In this document: in pieces, positions 1 to 34,825 of the stretch
Layout of the letters: each line of letters starts with the position of its first letter
Position numbering within the stretch: position 1 is the first letter of the stretch
Source: Ignelater luminosus
Lineage: Eukaryota > Arthropoda > Insecta > Coleoptera > Elateridae
Assembly: GCA_011009095.1 (NCBI GenBank)
Contig: VTPC01000666.1
Coordinates: forward strand, 30,400-94,399
DNA length: 64,000 nt
Direction of reading: 5' to 3'
Position numbers and translations under genes: made by a program
The notes under the pieces: model-generated
Told to the model about the DNA's origin: nothing
The model's database searches: none
Seen by the model: only the letters and a program-made list of their open reading frames with translations

Positions 1-2082
1 GTATTTGTTATTTGAATTTAACTAAATTAAGGAGCTCACATATCGCATTATTTTTGAAGTATTTAAAATATAGGTCACTAAGTAATCGACCGTTCTGATC
101 TGAGGCGCATATTACCCGTATATAACCATTTATCGTTTTTCTCTCTTATGTTTATTTACTTGTCTGTATTTACGTTTGTACCTAAAACTTAATGTTTCCT
201 GATTGTTTTGTTTTGTAGTTACTTTCGTTTCGCTATTGCGAATTTGTTTATTAAATATTACGTGTGTTAATATATGTTTTGTTATGATTCTAATTGTTAT
301 TTGTTTGTGGCAACACACGTGATAGGGTCTGTCTCAGGAAGCATAAGGCTTTGAGAAATTTCCGTAAGACTCCGCCTGCACACTGGAGACAAACAAAAGT
401 TGTTCAGTAAGTATTGCGTTTTCGATCAGCTGTCGCAGAAGGACCCTTTTGCCGATCCAGTAAACCGGAGCAGTTGATCAGCTGGTCAGTTATGTAGGTC
501 AAAGTCAACTAAGACTGGCGCCCTCCCAAATTATAATCCTTTCGTTATCGTTCTCTGCCCGATAAAATGGAGCAAGTCGCTTCTTAAGGCATACCGATAT
601 TATTTTATGCTACGTCATTCCGCAGGGTCACTAAACCCGTTTTTACACGTAAAAATCTGTACCTATATTATGTACTATAGTTAAGCAGCGTATAGTGATT
701 ATAGAAGTAGACCAACTCTTCAAAAATCCTTTGTTCTTTTTAAACGCCGACCGATGACCTTGAAGTAATAGTTGGTGGGTAATACCAATATTTCGAACAG
801 ATGTCGCTACGCTAGTGTCCGTGGCGTGTGTATATTTATTTATGAACATTATAAATTACTAGAAAGGCTACCATTGCATTTTCTGTTATTAAATTTCATT
901 TTACCAAATTTATAATGGCACTGTATTAAATTAAAGAAGAGGATGTAAATCATGCACAAATATTCGAAGAAATCAAATTTATCACAATACATTTTAGATA
1001 CATTGTTGTTCTTGTACTCAAAGATCTATCTTCAATGATTACATTTAAATAAATCAATAAATAAATTGGTTGTGTTTTCATATTTATTACTTAGTAATTT
1101 ATAAAAACATTATTTTGTTACATATCTTTCTTATTTACATGTATTATGTACAATTATTGTTTTTTATCAACAATTACATTAATATTATTTATCTTGTTTT
1201 TCAGAACACATCTAAAATATTTATTTTATTATAAAATTATCGTAGTTAATCGGAGGTAACAAAACTTTTATTCCTTACCTTTGTTTACGTTGGGAAACTT
1301 AAAAAAATGCACATCGAATGTTTCAGTATTCGCCCGACATCCCTTCACGACACAACTGCTTTTACAATTCATACTTGTAGCAAATAAAAGTAACTCAGGT
1401 ATAGATCTAGTTTACTTCCACGTGTACGGCACTGATCTAACCCCTCTCGACCACTGGCTCGGCGTTCGACCGTCGTGACATCTATCATAGAAACGCGAAC
1501 CACCCTCCAACCTGCTGGTTTGTTTACGAGCTAGTTTCCTACTTTTTCAGGAGTTGTTTTACTTCTATAATCACTGTACGCTGATTTAAGCTCATAAAAA
1601 AATGTTAAAACTGAATACAACCGTGCGCTATTTAAATATTTTAAAATCGCGCCTAATTCAATTTTGAACAAGCGCATGCGCACATGCCGAGGTACGGTCT
1701 ATTAGCGTAACCTCTCGCGAGGGCGTTACTCCGTAGTATAGCCAGCGTCGAAAAATAAACTTTTGCGCCACTTTTAAATTAGTGATTGCGTGGCTTCCGA
1801 GAATTTTCGATGTCCCAGTATATCACAAAATCACTTCCCGACGATAGTCGCTGACTACGTGGGTGCTTCGGGGCTCGAGCGCCCACGGTAAAATTTTAGC
1901 GGCTGAAAGATGATTCAGGTAGATACGAAGTATAACTATAAAGTAATCTTAATCTTATATTTTAAATATTGAGCACCCACAGAAATTTTTTAAAGTCAGC
2001 GCCTATATTCTCGACCACCGGTTAATAATAGCTTATTTCCTAACTTATTATTATTAGTATTATTAACTGATTGTTTGCTTAC
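1..2082. other. AT-rich stretch, no gene recognised
   Basis: No exon with family similarity was seen on either strand. The downstream exons expected for the minus-strand mannosidase gene at 2083-2581 were looked for here and not found, so they may lie beyond the left edge. A weak inverted similarity links about 680-720 with 1540-1590, where a short TATAATCACT-type string recurs in opposite orientation. It may be the remains of a foldback element. Confidence 0.4.
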
Positions 2083-2344
2083 CTGAACATATGGTGTGTT
2101 GATCATATATCGTACAATTTCACGTCGACTATAGGGCAAAGAATTAAAGATAACTATTTCTTTTTTGTTGCTTATTACCATATCGATAGTATACTGTTGT
2201 GTTAAAGCATCAAAACTATATCTGACATCATCTATGTCAAAATGTCTGCTTGAAGAAGCACTAATATCAGCCCAAGAAGGCAGGAGAAGTAATGTGGTAC
2301 ATTGCAAAATTATGTTATACGTTGCTTGAATTGCTTCAAATAAT
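2083..2344 (-). CDS. Golgi alpha-mannosidase II-like, exon B (partial gene)
   Basis: This 262-nt exon joins exon A (2399-2581) in phase. Its acceptor AG is at 2345-2346 and its donor GT at 2081-2082. It encodes about 87 residues that continue from the catalytic region into the middle domain, with stretches such as EIVIFNSLPYSRREIVRYMI and INTPYVQ, typical of the region after the catalytic domain in class II (GH38) alpha-mannosidases. In this family the Golgi enzyme trims mannose residues from N-glycans in the Golgi lumen. The frame is open and ends in phase 0. No following exon was found between here and the left edge, so the gene is either cut by the window or is a fragment. Confidence 0.7.
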
Positions 2345-2398
2345 CTACAAAATCAAAATACTATGTTGAAATTGCATTTTCAATTTTTAAAAAGTTAC

Positions 2399-2581
2399 TT
2401 TTCTCCGTAATCATCGACAACGTGCTCCCGAGATGTTCCAGTAATAGCGTCATGATGTTGAAATAACGCTAAGATGTTCCTTGCATCAGAAAGTAAGTTA
2501 GTAAGTTCAGTTTCCTGTTTTAAATTCTTTAAACTCATATTTTCACTCAAACGTGTTAAGGTTAATATGATTTCGGCGGCC
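2399..2581 (-). CDS. Golgi alpha-mannosidase II-like, exon A (catalytic motif)
   Basis: This 183-nt exon has its acceptor AG at 2582-2583 and donor GT at 2397-2398. The translation contains [10 protein letters not shown] and then [20 protein letters not shown] followed by [14 protein letters not shown] is the signature of the GH38 Golgi mannosidase II group, and the second histidine is a zinc ligand in the known fly enzyme. The lysosomal relatives normally read QHHDAVSGT, so the Golgi type is favoured. The exon joins exon B through a split AAA codon. No upstream exons were seen between 2.6 kb and the RSK gene starting at 12.1 kb, where repeats follow almost at once. This may be a partial duplicate rather than a whole gene. 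Confidence 0.78.
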
Positions 2582-2959
2582 CTTAAAGGTAATTGAATTC
2601 AAGTAAATATTTTTTTTAATAAAACTGTCGAACTCACACGACCAGAACCTGTAAAAATGGTTGCTAGAAGACACACATAGAATTAAAGGTGTATGGGCTA
2701 AATATTCGTTTGGAGTGTTTAAGACCGCTAACGTGAAGCATTTATTTATTCAAATTTTCTTTATATCTAAAAAAATCAAAGGAATTTGTCTTTATTAGTA
2801 CGGTTTCCACAGGGCAGTACACCGCAAAATACAAATATTTTGATAAAAAATCACCTGCTGCTTTTTGCTTTCCTTATTTTACAACACAGAACAGCTGTTT
2901 GTCATCCAGCAACCATTTTACGGTATAGCCTGACATTTCGTTCGACAGTTTAATAATTG

Positions 2960-3260
2960 TTACACGCTTCAAGAGAGGTAGTATTTACGCTGCTCAGAGC
3001 TGCACAAAGCACTTATGTAAAGTACTTCAATTACCAAGTACAGTAATTGAAAATTTAAAGCACCGATTACCAAATACTCAAAAATCAAAGCCTTAAGCTC
3101 AAGCATTAAGCACTACTTGCTGAGTGCTTAAAGCCTTTATAAGTGCTTCTCTTGAGAAAAAGCTTCAAACCCTTATGAAAACGCTCAACTCTTTGTTAAA
3201 ATGATCTAAGCTCTTAAAAAATTGCTTCTTAGTATTGCAAAGTTTTGAACTTTTATAGAT
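2960..3260. repeat. AAGCACTT-rich degenerate repeat
   Basis: The motif AAGCAC/AGTGCTT and close variants recur many times in both orientations, for example around 3007, 3058, 3104, 3125 and 3142. The pattern resembles the short subterminal motifs seen in some hAT-like non-autonomous elements. No clean ends or target duplication could be defined. Confidence 0.35.
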
Positions 3261-3359
3261 TTTCTGTTGTACATAAAGGAGCTTAAAGAATTAAGACAAT
3301 TTTTAAATCACATTAAAAATCCCTTTACTTTAAACTATCTAATAACAATAATCCAATTA

Positions 3360-4015
3360 TTCCTGAAAACGGGAAGCGTGCATCATAAAAATGGTAGCGG
3401 GTTACCAACTGTTCGTACAGATAAAAACATTGAGGGGCATGCATAGATAAAACATCAACAATTTTATTAAGAAGACCGTCTCAAGAAGTTGAATTGTTTT
3501 AAGGAACCTGCTGAGCAATAACAAAAAAAGATCTTGACCTATTTCCGTACAAAATGCAGTCTTATCATTAATTATTGCCTGCAGATTTTAATAGACGCAA
3601 GTTATACTGTAGATGGTTTAGCGAATACATCGCAAATAACTACCACCATTTGAACCTGATTTTGTTTCTGACGAGGTCTGGTTTGACTTGTTGGGGTACG
3701 TTAATTCTCAAACGATAAGACGGTGGAGTTTAGAAAATTCGCATATATTTCGAAAGACTCCGCTACATTCATTAAGAATTAGAGAATGCATTGCTGTATC
3801 TCGTAAATGTTTGATTGGCCTTATATTTTACAAAGGATCTGTAAATGCACAGGGATACGGATTAATCTCTTGAATGAGTTCGTTAACCAACTACACGACG
3901 ACGACAAGTTGCAATAGGGCTTTCTCCAACAGGATGGCGCCACGGCCCAAAACAATGAATTACTTGCGGCGGTTCTTTGGAGATCGGCTTATTAGTTTGG
4001 GTTATAATTGTGAAT
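3360..4015 (+). pseudogene. Decayed IS630/Tc1-mariner-type (DDE) transposase
   Basis: Plus-strand translation across several frames gives a recognisable transposase: a GRPTVRT-like segment near 3400, then LPADFNRR-like and YCRWFSEYIA-like peptides around 3580-3640. These are followed by DEVWFDLLGYVNSQ (about 3668-3710), the segment holding the first acidic catalytic residue in this family. Further on come ENSHIFRKTPLHSLRI and, near 3945-4010, TMNYLRRFFGDRLISLG. Stops interrupt the frame, including a TGA near 3872. The family's third catalytic segment (a WPPRSPDLxPxDFFLWG-like stretch) is missing, because the similarity stops abruptly at about 4012 where GC-rich DNA begins. It is non-functional. 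Confidence 0.8.
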
Positions 4016-5160
4016 TCTCATTCCGGCCTCGAGTGCGAAGCGAGGCAGTCGACCCGGTCTGCAGCGAGAGCGTGATGCATCGGTGACGAAGAGTACGGGC
4101 TCAACCACCAACGCGGTAGTTGGGGAGCTACCGCCAACCCACCCTCCAGAGTCTGTGTTTGGGGGGCACAGGCCTGGCCCACTTCCACCACCAACGGGGC
4201 GACTTGAGGTCCCATCGCTGCATCAACCCCACCGACCGTCGGTCTTCAGGAATTCAGGGGGCTTGAAGACCGCGACCGCTACACACCCAACCATACCCAA
4301 GATGCAGTAGATGGATCAACGGCCGCTCCACCACCAACCGGCGTCTGCGTAGGGGTGCGCAGGCCCGGCCATCACCACCACTCATCACAGCCTCATCCGA
4401 TCGGCCCGGGTAGCTACCGGGCCGTGATTACCAAATTCCTTTCCCATCCAAACCCTCGAGCCCGGGGCTCCTCGAGGTACCTACTCCACTATGCCCGGAA
4501 ATTCTTCGCCAATCCGTCACGCTTCCCGCCAAATCCGTCCCTCCAACAACTTCCCGCCAAATCATTCCCGCGTAACAATTCCCGCCAATAATCACCACAC
4601 CCATTCCAACCACCACACTGTTCTCACTGGGTTTTCCGTGGTTTCCCCAGTGGTTAAGGCAAATGCCGGAACAGTTTTGCACTTCCACGGCACACTACAT
4701 ACACCTAGACACTCACACACCACTACTCTAACACATACACACTCTCACACTTCTCACCACACAATTCCAACACCGTTCTGAAAAGAACCGTCGCGTCGAA
4801 CTCCTCGTCGTCTCTGTGTGACGGCTCGTTGGCCGTCCTTGGGCATCACCACCGACGGGGATTATGGAGGACCTACTTCCGGCCTGCACCACCATCGCCA
4901 CCAGACCATCATCACCGTGGACGGCGGGCGTGCGGACTGCTTGGTACCCGACATGGCGTGCACGACAGGAGTTATCCATTTTTTCCAATTCACCAGCCAT
5001 AGAGAAATTAAGTTTTCTAAATGGCAGCCACCTACGGTGGCATTTTATTCATTGACCTGCCTGCCTAAATGTGGTATCATTAAATCTGTAAAAAATCTTT
5101 TATCCAATGGCCTGCTTGTCCCAATGAGGTATCATTTAAAAAATAAAGCTGTGAACCTTT
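4013..5160. mobile_element. GC-rich block, probable retroelement fragment
   Basis: Base composition changes sharply at about 4013, from AT-rich to GC-rich, and returns to AT-rich after about 4990. The block contains a GGTAGCTACCGGGCC-type hairpin near 4410 and a CACACA/TCACAC-rich patch at 4685-4760. It ends in an AT-rich tail with an AATAAA at about 5141. The tail carries two similar GGTATCATT strings, near 5072 and 5128. Open frames exist on both strands, but none resembles a known protein. A 3' portion or UTR of a retrotransposon is the best guess. Expressed unique sequence cannot be excluded. Confidence 0.4.
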
Positions 5161-5600
5161 GAAAGTTTAGATCGTCGTCACGTGCTTACAAAACAAGGTT
5201 AATTTGAATTTCGATGTTCCTACAGATACTTGATTAATTCTCAACAGTTTGGGTAGCATTCCAACCATCTAGATTAAGACAAAAAGAATTAAATTCTTAG
5301 TAACATGGAAATAAAAACTAACGGAAACTAGCGTATTGGATTCAAAATTCTTCATAGAATCCAAATACATATGTAAAAATATACAGGTATCACATTTATC
5401 AAAATAAAAAGTTGATGTTTTTTCCGGTGAAACCAGAAGCAATATTAATGGGTTTAACATCTCAAAGAATTACATTTATTAACTATAATGTATATTCCGA
5501 ATTTCATTAAAATCCACTCTTAAATAAAAAAATTAAGTCTGTACTTATGGCCTTGGTCACCCAGTATACCCCAAATTTTATGATAATCCAATCAACAACG
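5161..5600. other. No feature seen
   Basis: AT-rich DNA between the GC-rich block and the next inverted-repeat element. Short open frames exist but show no family similarity. Confidence 0.4.
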
Positions 5601-5605
5601 CTTCT

Positions 5606-6262
5606 ATACATGGTGTACATCACAAATGTACTTAAGTACAAAATACATTTTTGTGTAAGTACTTAAGTACAAGTACTAAGTACTTTTTAAAAAAGAATAT
5701 TTAAATACAAAAGTACTTAAATACAGATAAAATGTACTTATTTCCTAACTTATAAGTACTTTTTTCAATTTATTTTCTCTTGTTTACATAAACAGTATAA
5801 AAATTATAATAAAAAACATATGATGAATGTCTTTATCCTAGCCACAGTATAAATTTTTAGTTAGTTAATATTAACTTTGGTTTTATCTTCATAATGAAAA
5901 ATAAAATATAAAAAACTTTTCCCAATGCAAAATTCAATTCAAGAAACAAAAGAAACTAAACTAGGCTAATCAGCATACACTTACATAAGAAGTTTTTCTA
6001 AACCTAAGGATAAACATCAACAATGTTAAATAAAATTAATAAAGAACTTTAAATTTGACGTGGGCTATGTTTATTAATTTAACGTGGATACATGAAAACA
6101 AAAAACAAAAATTTCAGTTGAAACAGATTTACTTGTACTTGTACTTGAATATACTGGGTCAGATGTATTTAAGGACCAAGTACAAAGTACAAAAAGAATT
6201 TATTTATGGTTTTTCAAACACATTTGTGATGTACTTACCCAACTCTGTTGTACACGCTATGT
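5606..6262. mobile_element. Inverted-repeat MITE with GTACTTAAGTAC motifs
   Basis: The left part (TGTACATCACAAATGTACTT near 5615) matches, in inverted orientation, the right part (ACATTTGTGATGTACTTACC near 6220). Inside the element, AAGTACTT motifs recur on both sides. This is the usual structure of a small non-autonomous DNA transposon, probably hAT-like. The exact ends and a target duplication were not resolved. Confidence 0.55.
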
Positions 6263-6264
6263 AG

Positions 6265-7383
6265 ATGTAAGCGATATACTATAGACGTCCACTTTAGTGA
6301 AAAATTGATATTCCTAAGACATCCTGTGGATATACCTAATGCAGATTTTTAAATATTATTTTCATATTTCTTGATATTAAAACGGGCCTTGTACCATCTG
6401 TATTGTATTTCAATGATCTACATAAATGTTAAAAAATAAATTATGATTTTTATGTTGTAAACTTTTTTATGCAGTTAATTACATGCAAATTCATTTTCTT
6501 TTAAAACTTTCCTTGCTAACATTATCTTCTAAAAAAACTTTAAAAATTGTACCAAGTCACTTTAAGGGTCTATAAATTAACTAAGCGTATAGGAACAAAA
6601 AATTGGTACTAACTTTGCAGGTCCATAAACTGCTTATGGGTATCTAGAATGCTATGAAATTTTGTTTTGTTGTTTGTTACACTTGTCATACTTTTAACAA
6701 TGGTATGTGTTGTTTTTAAACTGTTACATCAGTGCAATGAAGAATATAAATGAAAACAATAGCCTTCAGCTGATTGCTGGATGCCATAGTGAAGTACTTA
6801 CCTATTTAATTTTTATAAAATATAAAATCTTAGTATTGCACTAATGTTTTACCAAAGATAACTTATAAGCATTAAATGCAATGAATTTGAAAACACCATT
6901 AACCTGCCTTTTGGGCGTTTTTATTGCATCAGAATCACAACAGATAAATATTAAATAAAGTAAATCATATTATACAATATTATCCCTCAATATAACAATA
7001 TTTCTAGATATTGCACAATCAAAATCAAACCTAGTATTATGTTTGTAAAATATTGTGCAACCTTTCAATATTTTTGTGTATGACACACAATTGAAGCGGT
7101 CATTGTTAAAAGCGGGTATGTGCAAAATTTCAAATTGCTATAAAACATGTGTAAATTCTTTTCTTTTTTTAACAGAGCGGTAAAATCAATTTGTAGAAAA
7201 GTCGGGAGAAAACTGTCATCCCTAAAGTCATAAAAGATTTCCTTTTCTTTTTGTCAGGCAGTTTTTTTAACTTTACCAGCAATTTGATTTTTGTTACATA
7301 CCCCATTTTAACAATGACCGCTTCATTTGTTCAATATGAATTGAATATAACATCACATGACCTGCAGTTCTATAAACAATGGT
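6265..7383. other. AT-rich stretch, no gene recognised
   Basis: No exon, RNA gene or clean repeat was recognised. Two distant short matches in opposite orientation, AGCGGTCATTGTTAAAA near 7095 and TTAACAATGACCGCTTCA near 7308, suggest a decayed foldback element across about 6980-7340. Confidence 0.35.
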
Positions 7384-8520
7384 TTACAATTCAGATTTAA
7401 TTAATCTTAAGGTTTTGTTTTGTAATATAAATATTTTATTGACATTGGTTGCATTCCCCACAAAACTATCCCATACAGGAGGTAGGTAACAATGGAATAA
7501 TAAACAATATACTGTTATTAATAAAGTATTGCCATCAACTAGAAATCTTAGTTTGCTAATTAAAAAAAAGATAGAGGAAAGCCTTTTTGTCAGCTTCTCA
7601 ATTTGTGGTTTCCAGCTAAGATTACTATCAAAAGTGATATCAAGCAATTTAGCTATACTACTAGCCATCCAGCCATTACATGTGAAAAATAATATTTTAT
7701 GTGTCTTGTCACAGTTTAATTTGAGCTATTATTAGTAAACCAGATTTCGGCATTACTTTTGACAAGAACCATTTAAGTTTGTCAAATCTTTATTAATACA
7801 GATCAGGGTAGCATCATCAGCATAATATATACAGGGTGATTCTCAACTTTTTTCCTCTTAAAAGGTAAGAGGGGGACATGAAAGAAACTGATCTATGTTA
7901 AGTTGCATTAACAAAATATGCATAGTTTTGAAGATATACTACAGCTTTAAATAATTGGGCCTACTGTTTGATATCTGAAAGTTCTCAGACACGGTACCCA
8001 GTTATTCGAATTCTGAAACTAAATTACTTTTGTTCATGCAATTTAACATAGATTAGTTCCTTTTATGTTCCTCTACTATCCTTTAAAAAGAAAAAAAAAT
8101 AGTTAAGAATCACTCTGTACACTGATATCTAGTAACAAATGATAGTAAAGATCATTAAGATAAATTATAAACAGACGTAGCCCCAAGACCAAGCCTTTCT
8201 GCCATAGCTCACACACATTATCTCCTATTGATGACTGAATTAAATTAAGACAAGTCCCTCAGATACCATAATGATAAGAGTTTTCCAAGTAAGAGTTCAT
8301 ATGATACACAGTCAAACACCTTACTTAAATCACACATAGTTCTCCTTTTTCCAGGCAGTTGACAATATATTCCACAACCCTATGCACTGCTTGTATAGAA
8401 GAGTAATTTTCTCTAAAACCTTATTGGGCATGACTGAATTTATTTAAATTATTCTTCAGAGTAATTCCAAAAACCTTGCACAATAGAAATAGGTCAGTAG
8501 TTGCTAAAAATGTTTAATTT
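7384..8520 (-). pseudogene. Non-LTR retrotransposon reverse transcriptase remnant
   Basis: Reading the minus strand from about 8500, the fragments include ENYSSIQAVHRVV-like and DLSKVFDCVSYELL-like segments, the conserved RT core region before the active site. After an inserted MITE (7832-8117) comes IYYADDATLIC (about 7800), which carries the YADD catalytic motif. The C-terminal part then reads LLDITFDSNLSWKPQIEKL and KIFILQNKTLRLI (7384-7668). This arrangement matches Jockey/CR1-type elements. Several stops and frameshifts, the MITE and the missing 5' half make it non-functional. Confidence 0.8.
7832..8117. mobile_element. TA-flanked MITE inserted in the RT remnant
   Basis: The ends CAGGGTGATTCTCAAC and the complement of GAATCACTCTG form terminal inverted repeats of roughly 80 bp with mismatches, both flanked by TA. 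The element splits the reverse-transcriptase remnant just before its YADD motif, so it is younger than that retroelement copy. A TA duplication with CAGGGTG ends points to a Tc1/mariner-type origin. Confidence 0.8.
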
Positions 8521-11500
8521 CCATTTTTATGCTTCATAAATATAACAATAACAACAATAATAAATAAACCATAAATAAAACAATATAAACCAGCATTTCA
8601 TCACTATTTCAGAAAATAATATTATGGGGGAGGATATCATGTAATTGGTCACATCCTTTTGTCATCACTGGCTACTGAAATGAAAAACTGAAACTTCAAA
8701 CTAATCTACTTTATCTTTACTAGTCTGCCTATGAGAAATGAATTAATTTGTAATTGTTTCCATCCGAATATTAGAGATCGAGACTGTAACCAGTTTTTTA
8801 AAGTTTCCTTAATTTGCAACACATAATTTTTCAGAATTATGTATACAAAAAAATGCAAGAAAATTATGTAACATCTGTAATACTATTTATTTTAAAATAT
8901 GTATACAACAGTAGGCCTTACAGCTATATCCTGCATCAAAGTTTCATAAACCATTATGCCTTATATACACACTCAATATATTTTTCATACAACAAATATC
9001 AACATTATAACTTGCACAGTATGAGAAAATATTGTTCTTACGACGTATCCATACTATTCACGTCCATATTTTAATTCCAAATTGTTTAAATTTAATAGAT
9101 AAATTATAGAGAGATCAAATCAAGAAAGCATCACTTTATAAAAGTTGCCTTTTCAATATCATGTTTTATTTGTTAATATCTGTTCACATTAATATGGATT
9201 ATCAACTATCCAGCAATAGAAATTACTCATCATCAATGGCCTGTACAAGACATGTACTATCAAGAGCAATCAAGAGTAAACAGCATTGACAATAGCATCC
9301 ATTTTTTGGCATCTTAATTGTGTGAATGAAGATTTTAAAAGTCAGTTACTTAAAACTGATAAATAAATTAAAAAGGTTTGTCGAATAAAATTCAAAACAC
9401 CACTTTGTCTGAAGTCTGATTTATGTATATTTGTAGTATCACCTTGTAGAGATGATTTATCAACTAAATGTATAACAGTAAATGAAAGCAATTTAGTACA
9501 ACCAGATAATAAACTAAAACAAATACATATCTACACCTCAATCTTCTCGTGCTTCTGATGAATTAGTCAATCCAAAAATGGCTGTTGAAAGGATAAGCCA
9601 AGGAGGAAATAGCATGAAAGGTAATACTTTTAATGCAAAAGAGAATATATTTACAGAGTTTTGCAGAAAGAAATCAAAATTGACAAAACTGTTTAAAAGA
9701 TAGCTCAGAAAAAAAACTTCTCTAACTCTTTGAGTTGATAAATCATTTCAATAACCTAATTTTACACAAAATGATACTACAAATCTACATGAATCAGACT
9801 TCACCTTATGCTCTGAAAGTTGGTACTTTTCCTCTTTACTCACCTTGTATAAGTATTGACAATGTTTGAATCCACGAACAGATACTACACTATCATGCTA
9901 CCAATCAGAATTTTTTTCATTGGTAGCATGGCAGCATACTATCTGCTCATGGACACAAGCAATCACTTCGTTTTCATTTTTGAGAATATTGAATTTTTAG
10001 TGTCAACAATGGTTGTCTAAAACAATTTGTTTAGAAAAAATGAAACTTATACAACAGTTAAAAATGTTCATTAAAATACACATATGAATTCTCTTGACAA
10101 ACTTTCTAGATAAACATCACTTGAACATTAAAGACAAATCACAAATCAATACATACAATAATTACTTTATTTAATCAAGGCAACATGATACACATGCTGA
10201 AGTAAATTAATAATTGCTTAAGTTGCTGTGCAATTTATACATTACAATATCAAAAATTAAAAGGGGTAATTCTACATGTCACTGGATTAGTATTAGTTAA
10301 ATATTCAGGTTTATAATATGTAGAATATAAAATGAAGTTTTATTATACATTAATTTTAAACTGAGATTATTGCACAACAAGAATATAAATGTAACTCAAG
10401 TAAACACAGCAAATCCTAATTTAAAAAACGAAACTAAATCTATTAGCACATCTATGAAGGTTTTACTAAATTGTAATCATAAATACAAAAAGGTACAAGG
10501 TATTATCAAGAAATCAAGTCAAAAATACGCAGCCTCTATGTATTTACTAAAAAATTATTACCTGTCTATCTCTTAGAAATTAATCGAAATTATAATATTG
10601 GTAGGAAATAAAAAAATGAAAAGAAATTTCTTGACATTAAAATTGCTTTACAAGATAAAATCATTACAGTTATTTTTAATACATGGGAATTAGTTAGTTG
10701 CACATAATATATGCAATAGTTTTTAATGATACTGCTACAAGTATTAAGTTTTTATTAAAATGATTGCTTATTTCACATCTCCATAATTTATCTATTAGAA
10801 AATAATTTATTCTTCACATGTTAATATATTATGATCGACTTTGTTTTAAAATATCTTCCTACAAGAATATGTTCGATATTCTATTTATCTACAAGGTTAG
10901 AATCTATAATTCCATTTTTTTATTGTGCTTATTAGTTTAACAAAAATACATCATCTAAATAGAAGAAAGAATGGCACAAAATTTTTGCATTATTTATTAT
11001 AAGGAGAGAAAGAGATTAAAATAATAATGCAACAACACTTAATACTGATTTAAAATTTTTACCTATTAATCACAACACAGAGAAAGGCGCTGTGGTTCAT
11101 TTTTTTTTTGGAAACGAGGTTGAAAAAGCTAACTATATTTTGCCAACTAGTTAGAAACATGTTCAATAGTAATTATCAAGGTATACTGACACAACATACA
11201 TAGTCTTTAATAGAGAACACAGATTATGGAAGCCTAATTTTGATTTATAACGAATATATATAAAGCGCATTTATATTATCGAATAAAATTTAAAAAAAAG
11301 AAATGGTCAAGGAATGAATCTCATCACAATTGTAATAAAATATACATCTTTTCTTTTCATAGCAATTCTTATACACTAATACAAAGATTGTAGAAGGTAG
11401 AAAAGTATGTAAAAAAAAAGTTTTAAAATCTACAACTTAAATATTATACTTAAAAGACTCTCAGTTCTAGAAAGATTTGTACAAGGTATGAAAATATATT

Positions 11501-12103
11501 CGCTTATAATATATGAAACACTGATATGCAACATTATGCGATACACAGTTTAAGGAACAAATCTAGCACAAAATAAGTATATAGTTATTTCGCTCAATTG
11601 ACTTTTTCATAATTATAATCAGGTCACAATTAAAATTATTAGACAATGTATATTTAACATTATGAAAAACTTTAATGCCAAATATTTGCTCTAGATTATT
11701 ACAGCAGCAGCGTTAATTAGTAGAATGATTATAATCTATCCAAAGAACTCACTTTATTGATACATTCACAAAGTGCAATCTATTAACACCACTTCTGTCT
11801 GTTTACATACTAACAATTCATTTCAATTTTTAAATGTTATAACAATAAACTTTACACCACAACAACATTAATAACCATTTAAATTCACAACAAGAAAGCA
11901 ATTATTTGGCAATAAAGAACCATTAAAAAACAAATGCAATTGTTCATCAGGCAAAAAACATATCACAAATATACTATACAAATAAATAGAGACTAACATT
12001 ATTAATCTATAAAATGCAGTTCAACTAACACACTGTATGAGAAAAATTTGTTGAAGCATTCGAAAATTTATATAAAACATACAATTTAGAATAATTATCT
12101 CAT
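8521..12103. other. RSK 3' flank, no gene recognised
   Basis: This AT-rich stretch probably includes the 3' UTR of the minus-strand RSK gene, whose stop is at 12104-12106. A near-perfect hairpin, CATGCTACCAATCAG with its complement, lies at about 9892-9931. At about 9512-9703 a plus-strand open frame of about 60 codons (containing KMAVERISQGGNSMKG) has fairly protein-like composition. It has no recognised relative and no obvious splice partners. Confidence 0.4.
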
Positions 12104-34731
<22,628 letters not shown>

Positions 34732-34825
34732 ATTAAATAATATCTTTGGATTTTAACATCGGCCTGATAGTTTTCCAATGAAAACACCCACGATAAACTG
34801 TTGCACATTGACAAATATCATCAAT
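34732..34825. promoter_or_regulatory. Probable bidirectional promoter, RSK / MDM2-like
   Basis: The interval between the minus-strand RSK start codon and the plus-strand MDM2-like start codon is about 94 bp. It contains a CCAAT (34775-34779) and no clear TATA box. An upstream in-frame ATG for the plus gene lies at 34778. Both 5' UTRs must overlap this region, or each other, unless further noncoding exons exist. The wider 34.7-35.25 kb area has more CpG-containing strings than its surroundings. Confidence 0.55.

Noticed and set aside
4355-4781. Several open frames of 78-96 codons
   Set aside because: They lie in the GC-rich block where stop codons are rare. Composition is His/Pro/Thr-rich from CCA/CAC runs, and frames are open on both strands at once.
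9892-9931. Perfect hairpin as a terminator or microRNA precursor
   Set aside because: Stem of about 15 bp is too short for a typical pre-miRNA, and terminators of this type do not apply to a eukaryotic genome; probably a chance or repeat-derived palindrome.
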